From assembly GCA_905182795.1 (NCBI GenBank), contig CAJJCZ010000003.1, forward strand, positions 45,133-109,132: a stretch of 64,000 bases of DNA. The letters run 5' to 3'. Positions 37,798 through 45,643 of the stretch are shown here, piece after piece. Below the pieces are notes generated by a model. It saw only the letters and a program-made list of their open reading frames with translations, had not been told where the DNA came from and searched no databases. Every line of letters starts with the position of its first letter. Within the stretch, counting starts at the first letter, position 1. The stretch is from an uncultured bacterium. GTDB lineage: Bacteria > Fidelibacterota > Marinisomatia > Marinisomatales > Marinisomataceae. A program made the position numbers and the translations under genes.

Positions 37798-39459
37798 TCA
37801 AGCCTCTTTGTTAATTATTTTTTGTTGAGCAATTTGCATAAGATTAAAACACAAATAATAAAGATTTAACCCAGAAGGAAAACTATAAAAAAGAAAAAAC
37901 ATCATTCCGGGAAACATATATTTCATCATTTTTTGGGTAGCTTCCTGTGCGGGGTCTCCGCCACCAGGTTGAGCGGCGGTGCTTGCTTGCATCGTATAAT
38001 ACATAGAAGCCGCCATTAAAAAAGGTAAAACGTTAAAAGGAATTTCTCCAAACATAAAAAGAGTGTCTGCGGCAGAAAGGTCTTTAATCCAAAACACAAA
38101 AGACTCTCCCCTAAATTCAATAGTATTTCTAAAAACCATAAACACAGACATTAAAATTGGCATCTGAACTAACATAGGAAGACACCCGGCGAGGGGGTTG
38201 ATTTTATGCTCTTGAAAAAGAGCCGCAATTTTTTGTTGTTGCACGGTTGGGTTGTTTTTGTATTTAGTTTTTATGGTGTTCATGAGAGGGTTTAGCTCCT
38301 GCATCTTTTTTGAAGACCGCAACTGTTTGGCCATTAATGGATATGTAATGGTTTTAATTAATACAGCAAACAACACAACAACAATACCATAGTTTGGTAT
38401 GAGGTCATATAAAAGGGTCATAACCCAATAAACCAACCAAGAAACGGAAGACAGCCACTGCCAACCAAGTATTTTTTCTTCAATACCAACATTAAGGAGA
38501 CTAATTTCTTCATATTCAAGTGGACCCAAAAAGAGATCAACCTTTTCAAAGTTTATGTTTTGGCTGGTAACAATATCAATTGCAGCTCGCCCGCCCGCAG
38601 AATATTTAGACAGCTCCACAAAATCTGTTTTTTGAGGAACAAAGAACACGCCAAAATATTTTGTTCTATAACCAACAAACTCAGCCTGACCAGTATACTG
38701 CTTTGTGTCTCTTTCTATGTCGCTAGACGACCCACCAAAAATTCCAGAAGACCCTAATCGATAAGACTCAATGTCGCCGCTTTGGCCCACAAGCCCCTCA
38801 AGGAACATGGCGTCTTGTTTTGGCTCTGTAATGGGTAGTCCGCCAAGCCAATCTAACCTAAATCTCCCATCTAAAATTTCATCGCGGATATCTCTTAGAT
38901 TAGTATTAACAACAATCTTATAGCTGTCATAAGAAAAAGTAAGATCTTTTTGAATGGTTTGATCACCCACCTGCAAAATATAGGAAAGAGTCGTTGTTGG
39001 GTTTTCTTCACTAAGAATAGCGGAATTGTTTCCACTAATAACCATAGGCCTCAATTCACCCCATAGCCCATTTAAAAATATTTCTTCGCCAGATTGATTA
39101 ATATAAGAAACGAGAAGGTTGTTTTTGTTTTCCCCGTCGATTAGATCAAGAGTATCCTCTTCTTTTTTTAGGTGTTTGGTAACCAAAAAAGAATCTAAAG
39201 AACCACCATTTTTATTGCTGACGCCAGCCGTAAAAAGGGGAGTTTTAACAGTAAAAATGTTTTTTAAAGCAGAAGAAACAGCTTTTTCTTTTAAGGGAGG
39301 CGCAAAAGTTTGGTTATTTTTGTTTTCAACAACAACCTCTTTAACAGGAGAGAGTTCTTCTGTTTTTTGAGTTTTAGGTGAAACAAGATCAAGGTATGTT
39401 GGCCAAAATAAAAGGATTGCCCCGATTAAAATAAAACCAATGAGCGTTTTTTGATTCAT
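37798..39459 (-). CDS. yidC: Membrane protein insertase YidC
   Basis: The 553-residue insertase places proteins in the inner membrane alone or with SecYEG. It has the Gram-negative architecture: an N-terminal membrane anchor ('MNQKTLIGFILIGAILLFWP'), a large periplasmic domain, then the conserved five-helix core with 'YGIVVVLFAVLIKTITYPLM' and 'INPLAGCLPMLVQMPILMSV', and 'MMKYMFPGMMFFLFYSFPSG' near the end. The tail is short and lacks a long basic extension. Its start is two bases beyond the rpmH stop, so rnpA, which normally sits between rpmH and yidC, is missing here. Confidence 0.95.
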   Translation of the reverse strand: MNQKTLIGFILIGAILLFWPTYLDLVSPKTQKTEELSPVKEVVVENKNNQTFAPPLKEKAVSSALKNIFTVKTPLFTAGVSNKNGGSLDSFLVTKHLKKEEDTLDLIDGENKNNLLVSYINQSGEEIFLNGLWGELRPMVISGNNSAILSEENPTTTLSYILQVGDQTIQKDLTFSYDSYKIVVNTNLRDIRDEILDGRFRLDWLGGLPITEPKQDAMFLEGLVGQSGDIESYRLGSSGIFGGSSSDIERDTKQYTGQAEFVGYRTKYFGVFFVPQKTDFVELSKYSAGGRAAIDIVTSQNINFEKVDLFLGPLEYEEISLLNVGIEEKILGWQWLSSVSWLVYWVMTLLYDLIPNYGIVVVLFAVLIKTITYPLMAKQLRSSKKMQELNPLMNTIKTKYKNNPTVQQQKIAALFQEHKINPLAGCLPMLVQMPILMSVFMVFRNTIEFRGESFVFWIKDLSAADTLFMFGEIPFNVLPFLMAASMYYTMQASTAAQPGGGDPAQEATQKMMKYMFPGMMFFLFYSFPSGLNLYYLCFNLMQIAQQKIINKEA

Positions 39460-39460
39460 A

Positions 39461-39601
39461 CTACGAAGAAACTGTTAGTTTTTTACGACCCTTTTTTCTT
39501 CTCGCAGCTAAAACTTTTTTCCCACCCACATTGGAGTTTCTTTCCATAAAGCCGTGCTTGTTTTTTCTTTTCCTATTACTAGGCTGGTATGTTCTTTTCA
39601 T
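39461..39601 (-). CDS. rpmH: 50S ribosomal protein L34
   Basis: This 46-codon gene is too short for the ORF track. The minus strand from 39601 translates to a protein starting '[18 protein letters not shown]' and ending '[13 protein letters not shown]', the unmistakable L34 sequence (normal length 44-47). It is divergent from dnaA across about 160 bases, the classic rpmH-dnaA arrangement at bacterial origins. The stop at 39461-39463 is one base from the yidC start codon, so rpmH and yidC are directly coupled. Confidence 0.97.
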   Translation of the reverse strand: MKRTYQPSNRKRKNKHGFMERNSNVGGKKVLAARRKKGRKKLTVSS

Positions 39602-39631
39602 AATGTTTTGTTGCCGAAATATAGCCCAATA

Positions 39632-39652
39632 TTATTGTTTGTGAAACAATAA
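39632..39652. promoter_or_regulatory. Perfect inverted repeat between rpmH and dnaA
   Basis: TTATTGTTT-GTG-AAACAATAA has nine-base arms that pair perfectly around a 3-base centre, in the divergent rpmH-dnaA gap about 30 bases upstream of the rpmH start. It could be an operator for either promoter. It resembles a parS site lacking the central CAC, but it is too different to call one. Confidence 0.4.
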
Positions 39653-39742
39653 AAACTATCTTAAAAAAGAGGAGAAAGAAAGAAAAGTTCTGGATATCTG
39701 TAAAAAAGAATGTTAATCTAATGGAATACAGTTTATTTTTTT

Positions 39743-39762
39743 TGTTAATAACTTGTGGATAA
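39743..39762. promoter_or_regulatory. Paired DnaA-box-like 9-mers just upstream of dnaA
   Basis: TGTTAATAA (39743-39751, one mismatch) and the exact box TGTGGATAA (39754-39762; TTATCCACA on the other strand) lie in the same orientation, 11 bases apart, ending two bases before the dnaA ATG. DnaA binding here would block the dnaA ribosome-binding and start region, consistent with autoregulation, or the gap may be part of oriC. Confidence 0.55.
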
Positions 39763-39764
39763 CT

Positions 39765-41105
39765 ATGAACTATAAAGAAATTTGGAACAATACAAAAAAG
39801 GATCTAAAAAAGATTCTGCCAGAACACGGCTATGAGGCGTGGATAGAAACGCTTTCCCCCATTGGAGCAACAAAAGACATTTTTATATTGGAGGCGCCAA
39901 ACCAGTTTGCACACGACTGGATTATCAATAATTATTATGACCTCATTGTTTCTTCTTTAAGGGAGTACGACCCCAAAATTGACCTAAGGGTTGCAATTGC
40001 CCCCCAATCCGAACAAAACGTATTAGCAACAGGCCTGGCAAATAGTGAGCCGATTAAACAAAGCAACGCAGGCAGAAGACATAACATAAACGCGGGAAAC
40101 ACTTTTGATTCTTTTGTAGAGGGCCCAAACAGTATCTTTGCAAAAAATGCAGCACTAAATGTTTCAAAAAACCCCGGATCCTCAGATTTTAACCCCCTTA
40201 TTATTTATGGCGGCGTTGGTTTGGGGAAAACACATCTACTTCACGCCATAGCAAACGCGCTTATTAGGGGCAAAAAACAAGTCAATGTTGTTTTGGCCTC
40301 ATCAGAAAAATTTACAAACGACTTTATTGCAAGTATTCAAGAAAACAAGTCAATGGACTTTTCTAAGGTTTACAGAAAGGCCGACGTTTTACTTATTGAT
40401 GACATACAGTTTTTTCAAGGCAAAGAACAAACACAAGAACAGTTTTTTCACACGTTTAATGACCTGTTTACTGCAGGAAAACAAATTGTAATGACCGCAG
40501 ATAGATATCCAGGAGAAATGGTTGGGCTTCAAGACAGGCTTCTTTCTAGGTTTGAGTCGGGCCTACACGCCGACATACAGCCACCAGACTTTGAAACAAG
40601 AGTTGCTATACTTTCAAAAAAAGCACAACTAAACAACATTAAAATTCCAAGCATATTTTTAGAAAAAATAGCATCGCACGTTAGAACAAACATTAGAGAT
40701 CTAGAAAGTTGCGTTACAAAGATATTTGCTCACGCAACATTTTCTCAAGAAGAAATTAGCGAAGCCCTGGTAGAGTCTATTATTAGAGAGAGGCTTGGAG
40801 ATCAGGGTTATGGACAGGCAACAATACAAGACATTATAAGCCGCGTTTGCAGTATTTTTGCTGTAAGCCAAGAAGAGATAGTTGGACAGTCTAGAAGAAA
40901 AAACATAGCAGAGGCGCGTCAGGTTGCAGCCTACCTAGCTAGGGAGGTTTTAGATATGCCCCTCAATTCAATAGGGCTACACCTCGGAGGAAGAGACCAC
41001 ACAACAATTATGCATGCACACAAAAAAGTTTCAGAGCTCTTAAAAAAAGACAGCAAGTTTAAAAGGCGTGTTGATATCGTAAATAATGAGTTAAATTTAA
41101 ACTAG
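39765..41105 (+). CDS. dnaA: Chromosomal replication initiator DnaA
   Basis: The start is set at the ATG at 39765 ('MNYKEIWNNTKKDLKK', 446 residues). The track start at 39753 is a TTG inside a DnaA box. DnaA binds oriC boxes and melts DNA. Domain I is 1-80, a short linker follows, and the AAA+ domain has 'IIYGGVGLGKTHLLHAIANA' (Walker A) and 'DVLLIDDIQFFQGKEQTQEQ' (Walker B). Domain IV has the DNA-binding signature 'GLHLGGRDHTTIMHAHKKV'. It is followed by ssb after 20 bases, not by dnaN. By hand count its coding strand is C-rich relative to ppdK, which bears on the strand-skew question. Confidence 0.97.
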   Translation: MNYKEIWNNTKKDLKKILPEHGYEAWIETLSPIGATKDIFILEAPNQFAHDWIINNYYDLIVSSLREYDPKIDLRVAIAPQSEQNVLATGLANSEPIKQSNAGRRHNINAGNTFDSFVEGPNSIFAKNAALNVSKNPGSSDFNPLIIYGGVGLGKTHLLHAIANALIRGKKQVNVVLASSEKFTNDFIASIQENKSMDFSKVYRKADVLLIDDIQFFQGKEQTQEQFFHTFNDLFTAGKQIVMTADRYPGEMVGLQDRLLSRFESGLHADIQPPDFETRVAILSKKAQLNNIKIPSIFLEKIASHVRTNIRDLESCVTKIFAHATFSQEEISEALVESIIRERLGDQGYGQATIQDIISRVCSIFAVSQEEIVGQSRRKNIAEARQVAAYLAREVLDMPLNSIGLHLGGRDHTTIMHAHKKVSELLKKDSKFKRRVDIVNNELNLN

Positions 41106-41125
41106 AACAGCACAAAGGAAAAAAA

Positions 41126-41575
41126 ATGGCAAAAGGAACAGTAAATAAAGTAACATTAATTGGCAGGTTGGGCCAAGACCCAGAAATTAGATTTTCAGGA
41201 GACGGAAGGGCCATAGCCTCTTTTAGTGTGGCTACGAACGAAAGCTGGAAAAATAAAAACGGAGAAGTTCAAGAAAGAACAGAGTGGACAAAGTGTACGG
41301 CTTTTGGCGGAACGGCGGAAAAGTATATTCAACCATATGTCAAAAAAGGAAGCCTTGTTTATATTGAAGGCTCTTTAAAGACGGACAAGTGGCAAGATAA
41401 AGATGGAAACGACAAATATTCAACAGGGGTTGTTTTAAACAATTTTGGTGGAATACAAATTTTAGGTGGTGGTGGCGACAACTCGAACTACGACAGTGCG
41501 GGCGGTATGGACCAAACACCGAAAACGTCAGAAGAAAACACAAGCCAAGTCACAGAAGACGACCTACCTTTTTAA
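41126..41575 (+). CDS. ssb: Single-stranded DNA-binding protein
   Basis: The 149-residue SSB has an N-terminal OB fold ('VNKVTLIGRLGQDPEIRFSG', 'EWTKCTAFGGTAEKYIQPYV', 'GSLVYIEGSLKTDKWQDKDG'), a glycine/asparagine-rich linker and the acidic C-terminal tip 'EDDLPF' used to recruit repair and replication proteins. It is just downstream of dnaA on the same strand, probably one transcription unit, and precedes the PlsC-like gene by 8 bases. An AAGGAAAAAA stretch before the ATG is a plausible ribosome-binding site. Confidence 0.96.
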   Translation: MAKGTVNKVTLIGRLGQDPEIRFSGDGRAIASFSVATNESWKNKNGEVQERTEWTKCTAFGGTAEKYIQPYVKKGSLVYIEGSLKTDKWQDKDGNDKYSTGVVLNNFGGIQILGGGGDNSNYDSAGGMDQTPKTSEENTSQVTEDDLPF

Positions 41576-41583
41576 CAGTTTTT

Positions 41584-42210
41584 GTGAAACAGTTTAGACC
41601 GAGAAACAAGTTAATACGAACACTTTTAAACTCAGCGTCCGTTGTTGTTTGTTTTTTTTTGGTTAAAATGATTGTCAGGGGCAAACAAAACCTACCAAAA
41701 AAGGGCCCATATATTTTAGCCCCGAACCACATAGACGACATAGACCCCTTTCCTCTTGCGGGCACAGTCAACAAACCAATAACTTTTTTAATGGCCCAAG
41801 ATCAAGCGCCAATCAAGTGGTATAAATATTGGGCACCATGGTCTTATGGGGCGCTACTTATAGACAGAAAAAAAATACAACCCTCTACAATTAAGGCGGT
41901 TCACAAACAAATTCAAAAAAAAGAAATTATCTGTATTTTTCCAGAAGGAACCGCAATTGGGAGGGGGCTAAAAAAAGCAAAGAATGGAGCATCTTTTTTT
42001 GCCGCGCGCCACGAAATTCCAATAGTACCGGTAGCAATATCTGGCACAGAAAGAGCATTTTCCAAAATTAAAAGATTTCAAAGACCAAGCATCGCCCTTA
42101 GTTTTGGGGAGCCTATCTTTGCTAAAAAAGAAGACATGAAAAAATTAAACGAACTTACTGGAAAAACCATGGAAGCAATTAGAGTGATGCTGCCAAAACA
42201 ATACCGTTAA
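41584..42210 (+). CDS. plsC: 1-acyl-sn-glycerol-3-phosphate acyltransferase-like (PlsC)
   Basis: The 208-residue protein starts with GTG at 41584. The catalytic motif is 'APNHIDDIDPFPL' (NHxxxxD form), motif III is 'ICIFPEGTAIGRGLKKAKNG' and motif IV is 'IVPVAISGTERAF'. One N-terminal hydrophobic stretch ('LLNSASVVVCFFLVKMIV') would anchor it to the membrane. It should acylate lysophosphatidic acid in phospholipid synthesis. A shorter product from the internal Met29 is possible but would remove the anchor. It lies 8 bases after ssb and 13 before a small membrane protein gene. Confidence 0.88.
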   Translation: MKQFRPRNKLIRTLLNSASVVVCFFLVKMIVRGKQNLPKKGPYILAPNHIDDIDPFPLAGTVNKPITFLMAQDQAPIKWYKYWAPWSYGALLIDRKKIQPSTIKAVHKQIQKKEIICIFPEGTAIGRGLKKAKNGASFFAARHEIPIVPVAISGTERAFSKIKRFQRPSIALSFGEPIFAKKEDMKKLNELTGKTMEAIRVMLPKQYR

Positions 42211-42223
42211 TAATGGGGGAAAA

Positions 42224-42577
42224 ATGATCTACAGCTTAAACATAACATCAGAACTAATTTTTGATCTACTACGCATACTACTATCCGTGTCTTTGTTTTT
42301 TGTTTGGGTTGTTAGATACGACAACATTGTTAAAGAGTTTAAACATGACTACAATCTGCCGGACTGGCTTAGAGACATAGTTGGAATTATTAAACTTTCT
42401 TGTGCGGGAATGATTTTAACAAACAATATTCAACTTCAAATTGTATCGTTGGCAGCAATAGCTTTTTTAATGTGTGCGGCGGTTGTTACCCACATTAGAA
42501 TAAAAAACCCAATACAAAAAATGATCCCAGCAATAGTGCTCCTCACTTTTTGTTTATGTATGCTGTTTTTAGTTTAG
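42224..42577 (+). CDS. DoxX-like small membrane protein
   Basis: The 117-residue protein has about four hydrophobic helices. 'DYNLPDWLRDIVGIIKLSCA' and 'LMCAAVVTHIRIKNPIQKMI' with 'PAIVLL' resemble the DoxX-like family (DoxX_2), whose members are small four-helix membrane proteins of unknown or redox-related function. A GGGGGAAAAA stretch just before the ATG at 42224 is a plausible ribosome-binding site. Its last four bases overlap the convergent oxidoreductase gene. The family call rests on pattern memory. Confidence 0.65.
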   Translation: MIYSLNITSELIFDLLRILLSVSLFFVWVVRYDNIVKEFKHDYNLPDWLRDIVGIIKLSCAGMILTNNIQLQIVSLAAIAFLMCAAVVTHIRIKNPIQKMIPAIVLLTFCLCMLFLV

Positions 42578-43575
42578 TCGTTTACAAAAACAACTTTACC
42601 CAAAACTTTGCGCTTGGCAATATCTTCTATTGACGAAACAGCGTCTTTCATTGGAACGGTCTTAGATATAAATGGATTAATTTTTCCCTCAGCCAATAAT
42701 TTCCCAATGGTTTTAAGGTTTTTTATATGAACAGAAGGCTCTTCTTTTTGAAAGCGACCAATAAACACGCCAGATACAGCACAACCCTTTAATAGCATTA
42801 GGTTAGCGGGAAAAGAAGGAATTTTTCCTGCAGCAAACCCAACAACCAAGTAGGTTCCACCCCAACCAATAGACCTTAGCGCCGCCTCAGAAAAACAATC
42901 ACCAACAGGATCATAAATAATAGAATAACCACCATTTTTACTTTTAGACTTTAATTCTTTGGTAAGGGCGACCTGGCCCTCTTTGTCTAGTTTTTCTTCC
43001 CCATATATTACTATATCATCTGCTCCATATCCAACACAAACCTCAGCCTTTTCTTTTGTTGATACAGCAGCAACAACTCGAGCTCCATAAGCCTTCGCGA
43101 TATCTACGGCAGCCAAGCCAACGCCACCAGCTGCACCCAAAACTAACACCTCATCATCTTTTCCAATGTTTGCTCTTTGTATTAGCGCATGTAAGCTTGT
43201 TCCATAAACCATAAACACTCCAGCTGCAACATAGTGAGGAAAAGAGGGGGGAATTGGAAAGGCAAAATTTTCATTAACTACAATTTTTTCTGCGAAAGCA
43301 CCAAAGCCTTTAAAAAAAGTAACATCATCTCCAACGCCAACAGAAGACACGCCATCGCCAACAGAACTAACAACCCCAGCGCCTTCGTGCCCCGGAGAAA
43401 AAGGAAGTTCAGGTTTAAACTGATACAACCCCTGTACTATTAAGTGGTCGGGATAGTTTAGCCCAGCAGCCTTTATATCGATAACAATTTCACCGGGCCC
43501 CGCCATAGGATCTGGAACCTCTTCCCAGGAAAGTTGTGATACCGGCGCAAACTCTTTACATAATATTGCTTTCAT
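42574..43575 (-). CDS. NADPH:quinone oxidoreductase-family (MDR) protein
   Basis: The 333-residue zinc-free medium-chain dehydrogenase/reductase has 'AAGLNYPDHLIVQGLYQFKP', 'LPFSPGHEGAGVVSSVG' and the cofactor fold 'VLVLGAAGGVGLAAVDIAKA'. Cysteine zinc ligands of alcohol dehydrogenases are absent. Substrate could be quinones, enoyl-CoA-like compounds or reactive carbonyls. It is the last gene in the direction of the purine operon, 12 bases after purH, so it may be co-transcribed although it has no known role in purine synthesis. Confidence 0.88.
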   Translation of the reverse strand: MKAILCKEFAPVSQLSWEEVPDPMAGPGEIVIDIKAAGLNYPDHLIVQGLYQFKPELPFSPGHEGAGVVSSVGDGVSSVGVGDDVTFFKGFGAFAEKIVVNENFAFPIPPSFPHYVAAGVFMVYGTSLHALIQRANIGKDDEVLVLGAAGGVGLAAVDIAKAYGARVVAAVSTKEKAEVCVGYGADDIVIYGEEKLDKEGQVALTKELKSKSKNGGYSIIYDPVGDCFSEAALRSIGWGGTYLVVGFAAGKIPSFPANLMLLKGCAVSGVFIGRFQKEEPSVHIKNLKTIGKLLAEGKINPFISKTVPMKDAVSSIEDIAKRKVLGKVVFVND

Positions 43576-43587
43576 TTTTTTCTCCTT

Positions 43588-45066
43588 TTAATGTTTAAAT
43601 ACGCGAAACGAAGTAAAAACCATAGATATTTCATGTTCATTGCAGGCCGCAACAACCTCACCATCCTTAATTGATCCGCCAGGCTGAACAATACAAGAAA
43701 TTCCATATTTAGACATAAGGTCTATTGAGTCTCTAAAAGGAAAAAAGGCATCAGAAGCAACTACGGCGCCCCCTGGAAGTGCGTTTTTTGTAAGTGCATA
43801 CTTTACAGCCTCAACCCTACTAGTTTGTCCACCAGAAATACTAATGATTTTATTGTTGTGGGCCACTACAATAGCATTTGATTTTGCATGCTTAACGGCT
43901 TTCCACGCCAACTCCAAAGACTCCAGCTGTTTGGCGGTTGGTTTTTTATTTGTTGGATTTTTTAATTTTGAGACCAGCAGTTTTGAAGAGTCGGTGTCTT
44001 GACCAATTTCTCCACCCGAAATACTTCTTACAAAGGCCGGACTTGAAACAAACTTTTTTAATTGTAATATGCGTAAATTTTTCTTTTTTGAGAACAGCTC
44101 AAGCGCAGCCACATCAAAGCTTGGAGCAATGATAATTTCAAAAAACACCTTATTAATTTCTTTTGCGGTGATAAGATCACACTTTTTATTCATAGCAACT
44201 ATGCCGCCAAAAGCAGAAAGAGGGTCAACAGACAACGCGTTTGAAAAAGCCTGTTTTATTGTTTTTCCAGAACCAATACCGCAAGGAGAGTTGTGTTTCA
44301 CAATAACACACGAACTATCTTTAAACTCGCCCAAACACAATAAGGCCGCCTCACCATCTAAAAAATTATTATATGACAACTTTTTACCCTGAAGCTGTGT
44401 TGCTTGTGGCAAACCAATAGAGTGGTTGTCTTTTTTTACAACAAAAGCCCCCTGGTGTGGATTCTCCCCATATCTTAAAAATGTTTTTTTTGTTTCTAGG
44501 GTTTCAAAAATAGCCCCATCATATTCTGCGCAATACCCAAACGCCTTAGTTGCAAGGCTCAGCCTAGCCCCAGAATCTAACCCCCCACACTTAATTTTTG
44601 ATTGTACCCCCTGATAGTCTTTGGGGTTTATTACAACAGTTACCCACTTGTTATTTTTTGCGGCGGCACGAATCATTGTTGGCCCACCAATATCAATATT
44701 TTCTATTTTTTCAGACAGGGTTGATTTGGGATCTCTTGCAACAGCCTGAAAAGGGTATAGGTTGCAAACAACCATATCAATCCACACAACCTTGTTTTGT
44801 TGTGCCTCTTTTTCGTCCTTGTCTCTTTGTCCTAAAATGCCCCCCAAAATGTTGGGGTGTATTGACTTTACCCTGCCCCCAAAAATTTCAGGAAACCCCG
44901 TTAAAGAAGAAACAGAAGAAACTTTAATTCCAGCCTCTTTGAGAATTTTTTCTGTACCACCAGTGGCGATAAGTTTGATTTTTTGGCTCTCTAAAAATCT
45001 CGCAAAAGGAACCAAACCTTTTTTGTCAGACACAGACAATAAAGCCGTTTTTGGACTAACTTTCAT
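43588..45066 (-). CDS. purH: Bifunctional AICAR transformylase/IMP cyclohydrolase
   Basis: PurH does the last two steps to IMP: formylation of AICAR with 10-formyltetrahydrofolate, then ring closure. The 492-residue protein starts with the MGS-like cyclohydrolase domain ('LIATGGTEKILKEAGIKVSS', 'GFPEIFGGRVKSIHPNILGG'). The AICAR transformylase domain follows, with the lysine-histidine pair in 'CVIVKHNSPCGIG', 'VDPLSAFGGIVAMNKKCD' and 'GGAVVASDAFFPFRDSIDLM'. It overlaps purN by 11 bases. Length is slightly below the 510-530 of many bacterial PurH proteins, with no missing block evident. Confidence 0.95.
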   Translation of the reverse strand: MKVSPKTALLSVSDKKGLVPFARFLESQKIKLIATGGTEKILKEAGIKVSSVSSLTGFPEIFGGRVKSIHPNILGGILGQRDKDEKEAQQNKVVWIDMVVCNLYPFQAVARDPKSTLSEKIENIDIGGPTMIRAAAKNNKWVTVVINPKDYQGVQSKIKCGGLDSGARLSLATKAFGYCAEYDGAIFETLETKKTFLRYGENPHQGAFVVKKDNHSIGLPQATQLQGKKLSYNNFLDGEAALLCLGEFKDSSCVIVKHNSPCGIGSGKTIKQAFSNALSVDPLSAFGGIVAMNKKCDLITAKEINKVFFEIIIAPSFDVAALELFSKKKNLRILQLKKFVSSPAFVRSISGGEIGQDTDSSKLLVSKLKNPTNKKPTAKQLESLELAWKAVKHAKSNAIVVAHNNKIISISGGQTSRVEAVKYALTKNALPGGAVVASDAFFPFRDSIDLMSKYGISCIVQPGGSIKDGEVVAACNEHEISMVFTSFRVFKH

Positions 45067-45643
45067 TTTTTAATATACCCCGCATTTTGTTAATTGCCTC
45101 GATAAATGCCACACCCTCAAGAGACTGAACCCTCTCTTTTAAACTGTCTACAGTGTCTGTTTTTAATACGACACATTTTTTTTGCACAACAATTGGACCC
45201 CGATCAACTTCTGAGGTAACGAGATGTATGGTACAGCCAGTCTCTTTGTCTTTTGCTTGTAAAACGTCGCGATGAACGTCGTTGTTTATTCCTCCAGCAT
45301 ACTTTGGAAGCAAAGATGGATGAACGTTAATAATTTGACCCTCCCAAGACCTAACAAACTCTTTCGACAATATTCTCATAAACCCTATTAGCAAAACTAA
45401 ATCCACTTTTTTTTCAGATAGTTTTTTATCAACCTCGCGATCAAAGACAAGCCTTTCTTTTCCTTTGTGGTCTATAAAGGCAGACGGGATTTTATATTTT
45501 TCTGCTTTTTCTAAAATAAGAGAACCTTTGTTGTTGCTTATTATTACCTCAACAGAGGCACGCAGCTTTCCACTGTTAATAGCTTCAACAATAGGAACAA
45601 GATCGCTGCCCCTTGTAGAGCCCAAAACCCCCAAGCGAATCAA
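45056..45643 (-). CDS. purN: Phosphoribosylglycinamide formyltransferase (folate-dependent)
   Basis: PurN transfers a formyl group from 10-formyltetrahydrofolate to GAR. The 195-residue protein carries the active-site block 'QIINVHPSLLPKYAGG' (Asn, His) and the aspartate region 'GCTIHLVTSEVDRGPIVVQK'. The usual N-terminal phosphate loop GSGSNxQ is here 'GVLGSTRGSDLVPIVEAI', a variant of the substrate phosphate-binding turn. It overlaps purD by 4 bases and purH by 11. No purT (ATP/formate alternative) is seen. Confidence 0.92.
   Translation of the reverse strand: MIRLGVLGSTRGSDLVPIVEAINSGKLRASVEVIISNNKGSLILEKAEKYKIPSAFIDHKGKERLVFDREVDKKLSEKKVDLVLLIGFMRILSKEFVRSWEGQIINVHPSLLPKYAGGINNDVHRDVLQAKDKETGCTIHLVTSEVDRGPIVVQKKCVVLKTDTVDSLKERVQSLEGVAFIEAINKMRGILKNES

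Noticed and set aside
39634-39650. ATTGTTTGTGAAACAAT as a degenerate parS
   Set aside because: It lacks the central CACGTG and the correct spacing, so it is listed only as an inverted repeat.
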